Under the pieces are notes generated by a model. The model did no database searches, was not told the DNA's origin, and saw only the letters and a list, made by a program, of their open reading frames with translations. Shown here piece by piece: positions 5,355-6,167 of a stretch of DNA of 6,167 nt. Position numbers and translations under genes: made by a program. Numbering within the stretch: position 1 is the stretch's first letter; each line of letters starts with the position of its first letter. The stretch comes from Actinomycetota bacterium (GTDB lineage Bacteria; Actinomycetota; Thermoleophilia; UBA2241), in the NCBI GenBank assembly GCA_012719015.1, contig JAAYBE010000158.1, forward strand, positions 1 through 6,167. The letters are read 5' to 3'.

Positions 5355-6167
5355 CCGGCGCGAGAAGCGAGGCCGGCGCGCGGGGTCACGCCGGCGCATC
5401 GTCCCATTCGCAGGGGCGCCTCACCGCGGACGCCGCCGGCGGGCTGTACTGGGAGCCGGCCGCCGAGACGCTGCCCAGAGAGCGGCTGGAGGAGTTGCAG
5501 CTGGAACGTCTGCGGGCCACGCTGGCGAACGCTTGCGAGAACATCCCCTTCTACCGCAAGACGATGGACGGGCTTGGGATCGAGCCGGGCGACGTGAGGG
5601 AGCGGAGCGACGTCGCCAGGCTGCCGCTCACCACCAAGATCGACCTGCGCGACCACTACCCCTTCGGCATGTTCGCGCGTCCGCGCGAGCAGGTGGTCCG
5701 GGTGCACGCCAGCTCCGGCACCACCGGCAACCCGACCACGGTCGGGTACACCGCCGGCGACATCGACCTCTGGGCCGACCTGATCGCGCGGACCCTCGCG
5801 GCGGGCGGCGTGACGCCGGGCGACCTGCTGCAGAACGCGTTCGGCTACGGGCTGTTCACCGGCGGGCTGGGCCTGCATCTCGGCGCCGAGCGGCTGGGGT
5901 GCACCGTGGTGCCCATCTCCGGCGGCAACACCGAGCGGCAGCTCAAGATCATGCGCGACTTCGGCGCCAGCGTGTTGAGCTGTACACCCTCGTACGCCAT
6001 GTACCTGGCCGACGCGGCCCGGGACCGCGGGCTGCGCCCTGAGGACATCCCGCTGCGCGTCGGCTTCCACGGCGCGGAGCCCTGGACGAACGAGCTGCGC
6101 GCCCAGATCGAGGCGGGCCTGGGTGCGCACGCGCTCGACATCTACGGCCTCAGTGAGATGGGCGGCC
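5351..6167 (+). CDS. paaK: Phenylacetate-CoA ligase (3' end outside window)
   Basis: This enzyme activates phenylacetate or a related aryl acetate with ATP and CoA to give the acyl-CoA, AMP and PPi, in the cytoplasm. The first 272 residues of a protein that is normally about 430-440 are present. It contains YWEPAAETLPRERLEELQ (33-50) and ENIPFYR, as in other PaaK proteins; the phosphate-binding loop SSGTTG (121-126) followed by VGYT (131-134); NAFGYGLFTGGLGLHLGAE, close to the family's substrate-pocket segment; HGAEPWTNELR; and the adenylate motif YGLSE (265-269) near the window edge. The frame is open to the last base. Start GTG5351 overlaps the ACT gene stop by 4 bases, with GAGGAGG at 5334-5340 ahead of it. 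No other ATG, GTG or TTG lies in frame before W34, so about 30 Ala/Gly/Ser-rich residues precede the usual family start. Substrate preference between phenyl-, hydroxyphenyl- and indoleacetate cannot be read from the sequence. Confidence 0.95.
   Translation, partial: MTGARSEAGARGHAGASSHSQGRLTADAAGGLYWEPAAETLPRERLEELQLERLRATLANACENIPFYRKTMDGLGIEPGDVRERSDVARLPLTTKIDLRDHYPFGMFARPREQVVRVHASSGTTGNPTTVGYTAGDIDLWADLIARTLAAGGVTPGDLLQNAFGYGLFTGGLGLHLGAERLGCTVVPISGGNTERQLKIMRDFGASVLSCTPSYAMYLADAARDRGLRPEDIPLRVGFHGAEPWTNELRAQIEAGLGAHALDIYGLSEMGG

Noticed and set aside
5240..6130. 296-residue minus-strand frame across paaK
   Set aside because: The plus strand encodes an unmistakable PaaK here. The antisense product has biased composition and no motif.

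Overview
The window is bacterial DNA of high G+C content, with GTG starts, stop/start overlaps and one apparently leaderless gene. This suits an actinobacterium-like, high-GC organism. The indolepyruvate oxidoreductase genes add that it can run oxygen-sensitive, ferredoxin-linked 2-oxoacid chemistry, so it is probably anaerobic or microaerobic at least part of the time. The sequence does not allow a closer placement.

Layout. Left arm (1-1271, + strand): the 3' end of an unrecognised gene whose base composition is clearly lower in G+C than the rest, then a 271-residue unrecognised exported or membrane-anchored protein, followed by a strong 15-bp hairpin (1295-1328) that probably terminates transcription. 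Middle (1405-2403, - strand): a membrane protein with about six transmembrane helices and a C-terminal GGDEF-type domain whose active-site motif has decayed to CPDGI, so it is probably not a working diguanylate cyclase. A 160-bp divergent intergenic region (2404-2563) holds a 12-bp perfect palindrome and a candidate promoter. Right arm (2564-6167, + strand): a tightly packed operon iorA - iorB - tandem-ACT protein - paaK. Each gene overlaps the next by 4 to 10 bases, and the last one runs off the window.

How the genes work together. IorA and IorB form the thiamine-diphosphate/iron-sulfur enzyme that interconverts aryl pyruvates (indolepyruvate, phenylpyruvate, hydroxyphenylpyruvate) and arylacetyl-CoA with ferredoxin. 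PaaK activates phenylacetate-like acids to the same arylacetyl-CoA using ATP. The two enzymes therefore meet at one metabolite. Together they could make aromatic amino acids from aryl acetates (PaaK forward, IOR reductive), or IOR could degrade amino acids while PaaK separately recovers the acids. The small protein encoded between them consists of two ACT domains and no enzyme domain. ACT domains typically bind amino acids, so it is a plausible sensor of pathway product. That link and the direction of flux are inference.

No RNA genes, CRISPR arrays or insertion sequences were seen. The most interesting items are the ACT-protein/IOR/PaaK module, the decayed GGDEF protein divergent from it, the leaderless iorA promoter, and the composition break at the left edge.
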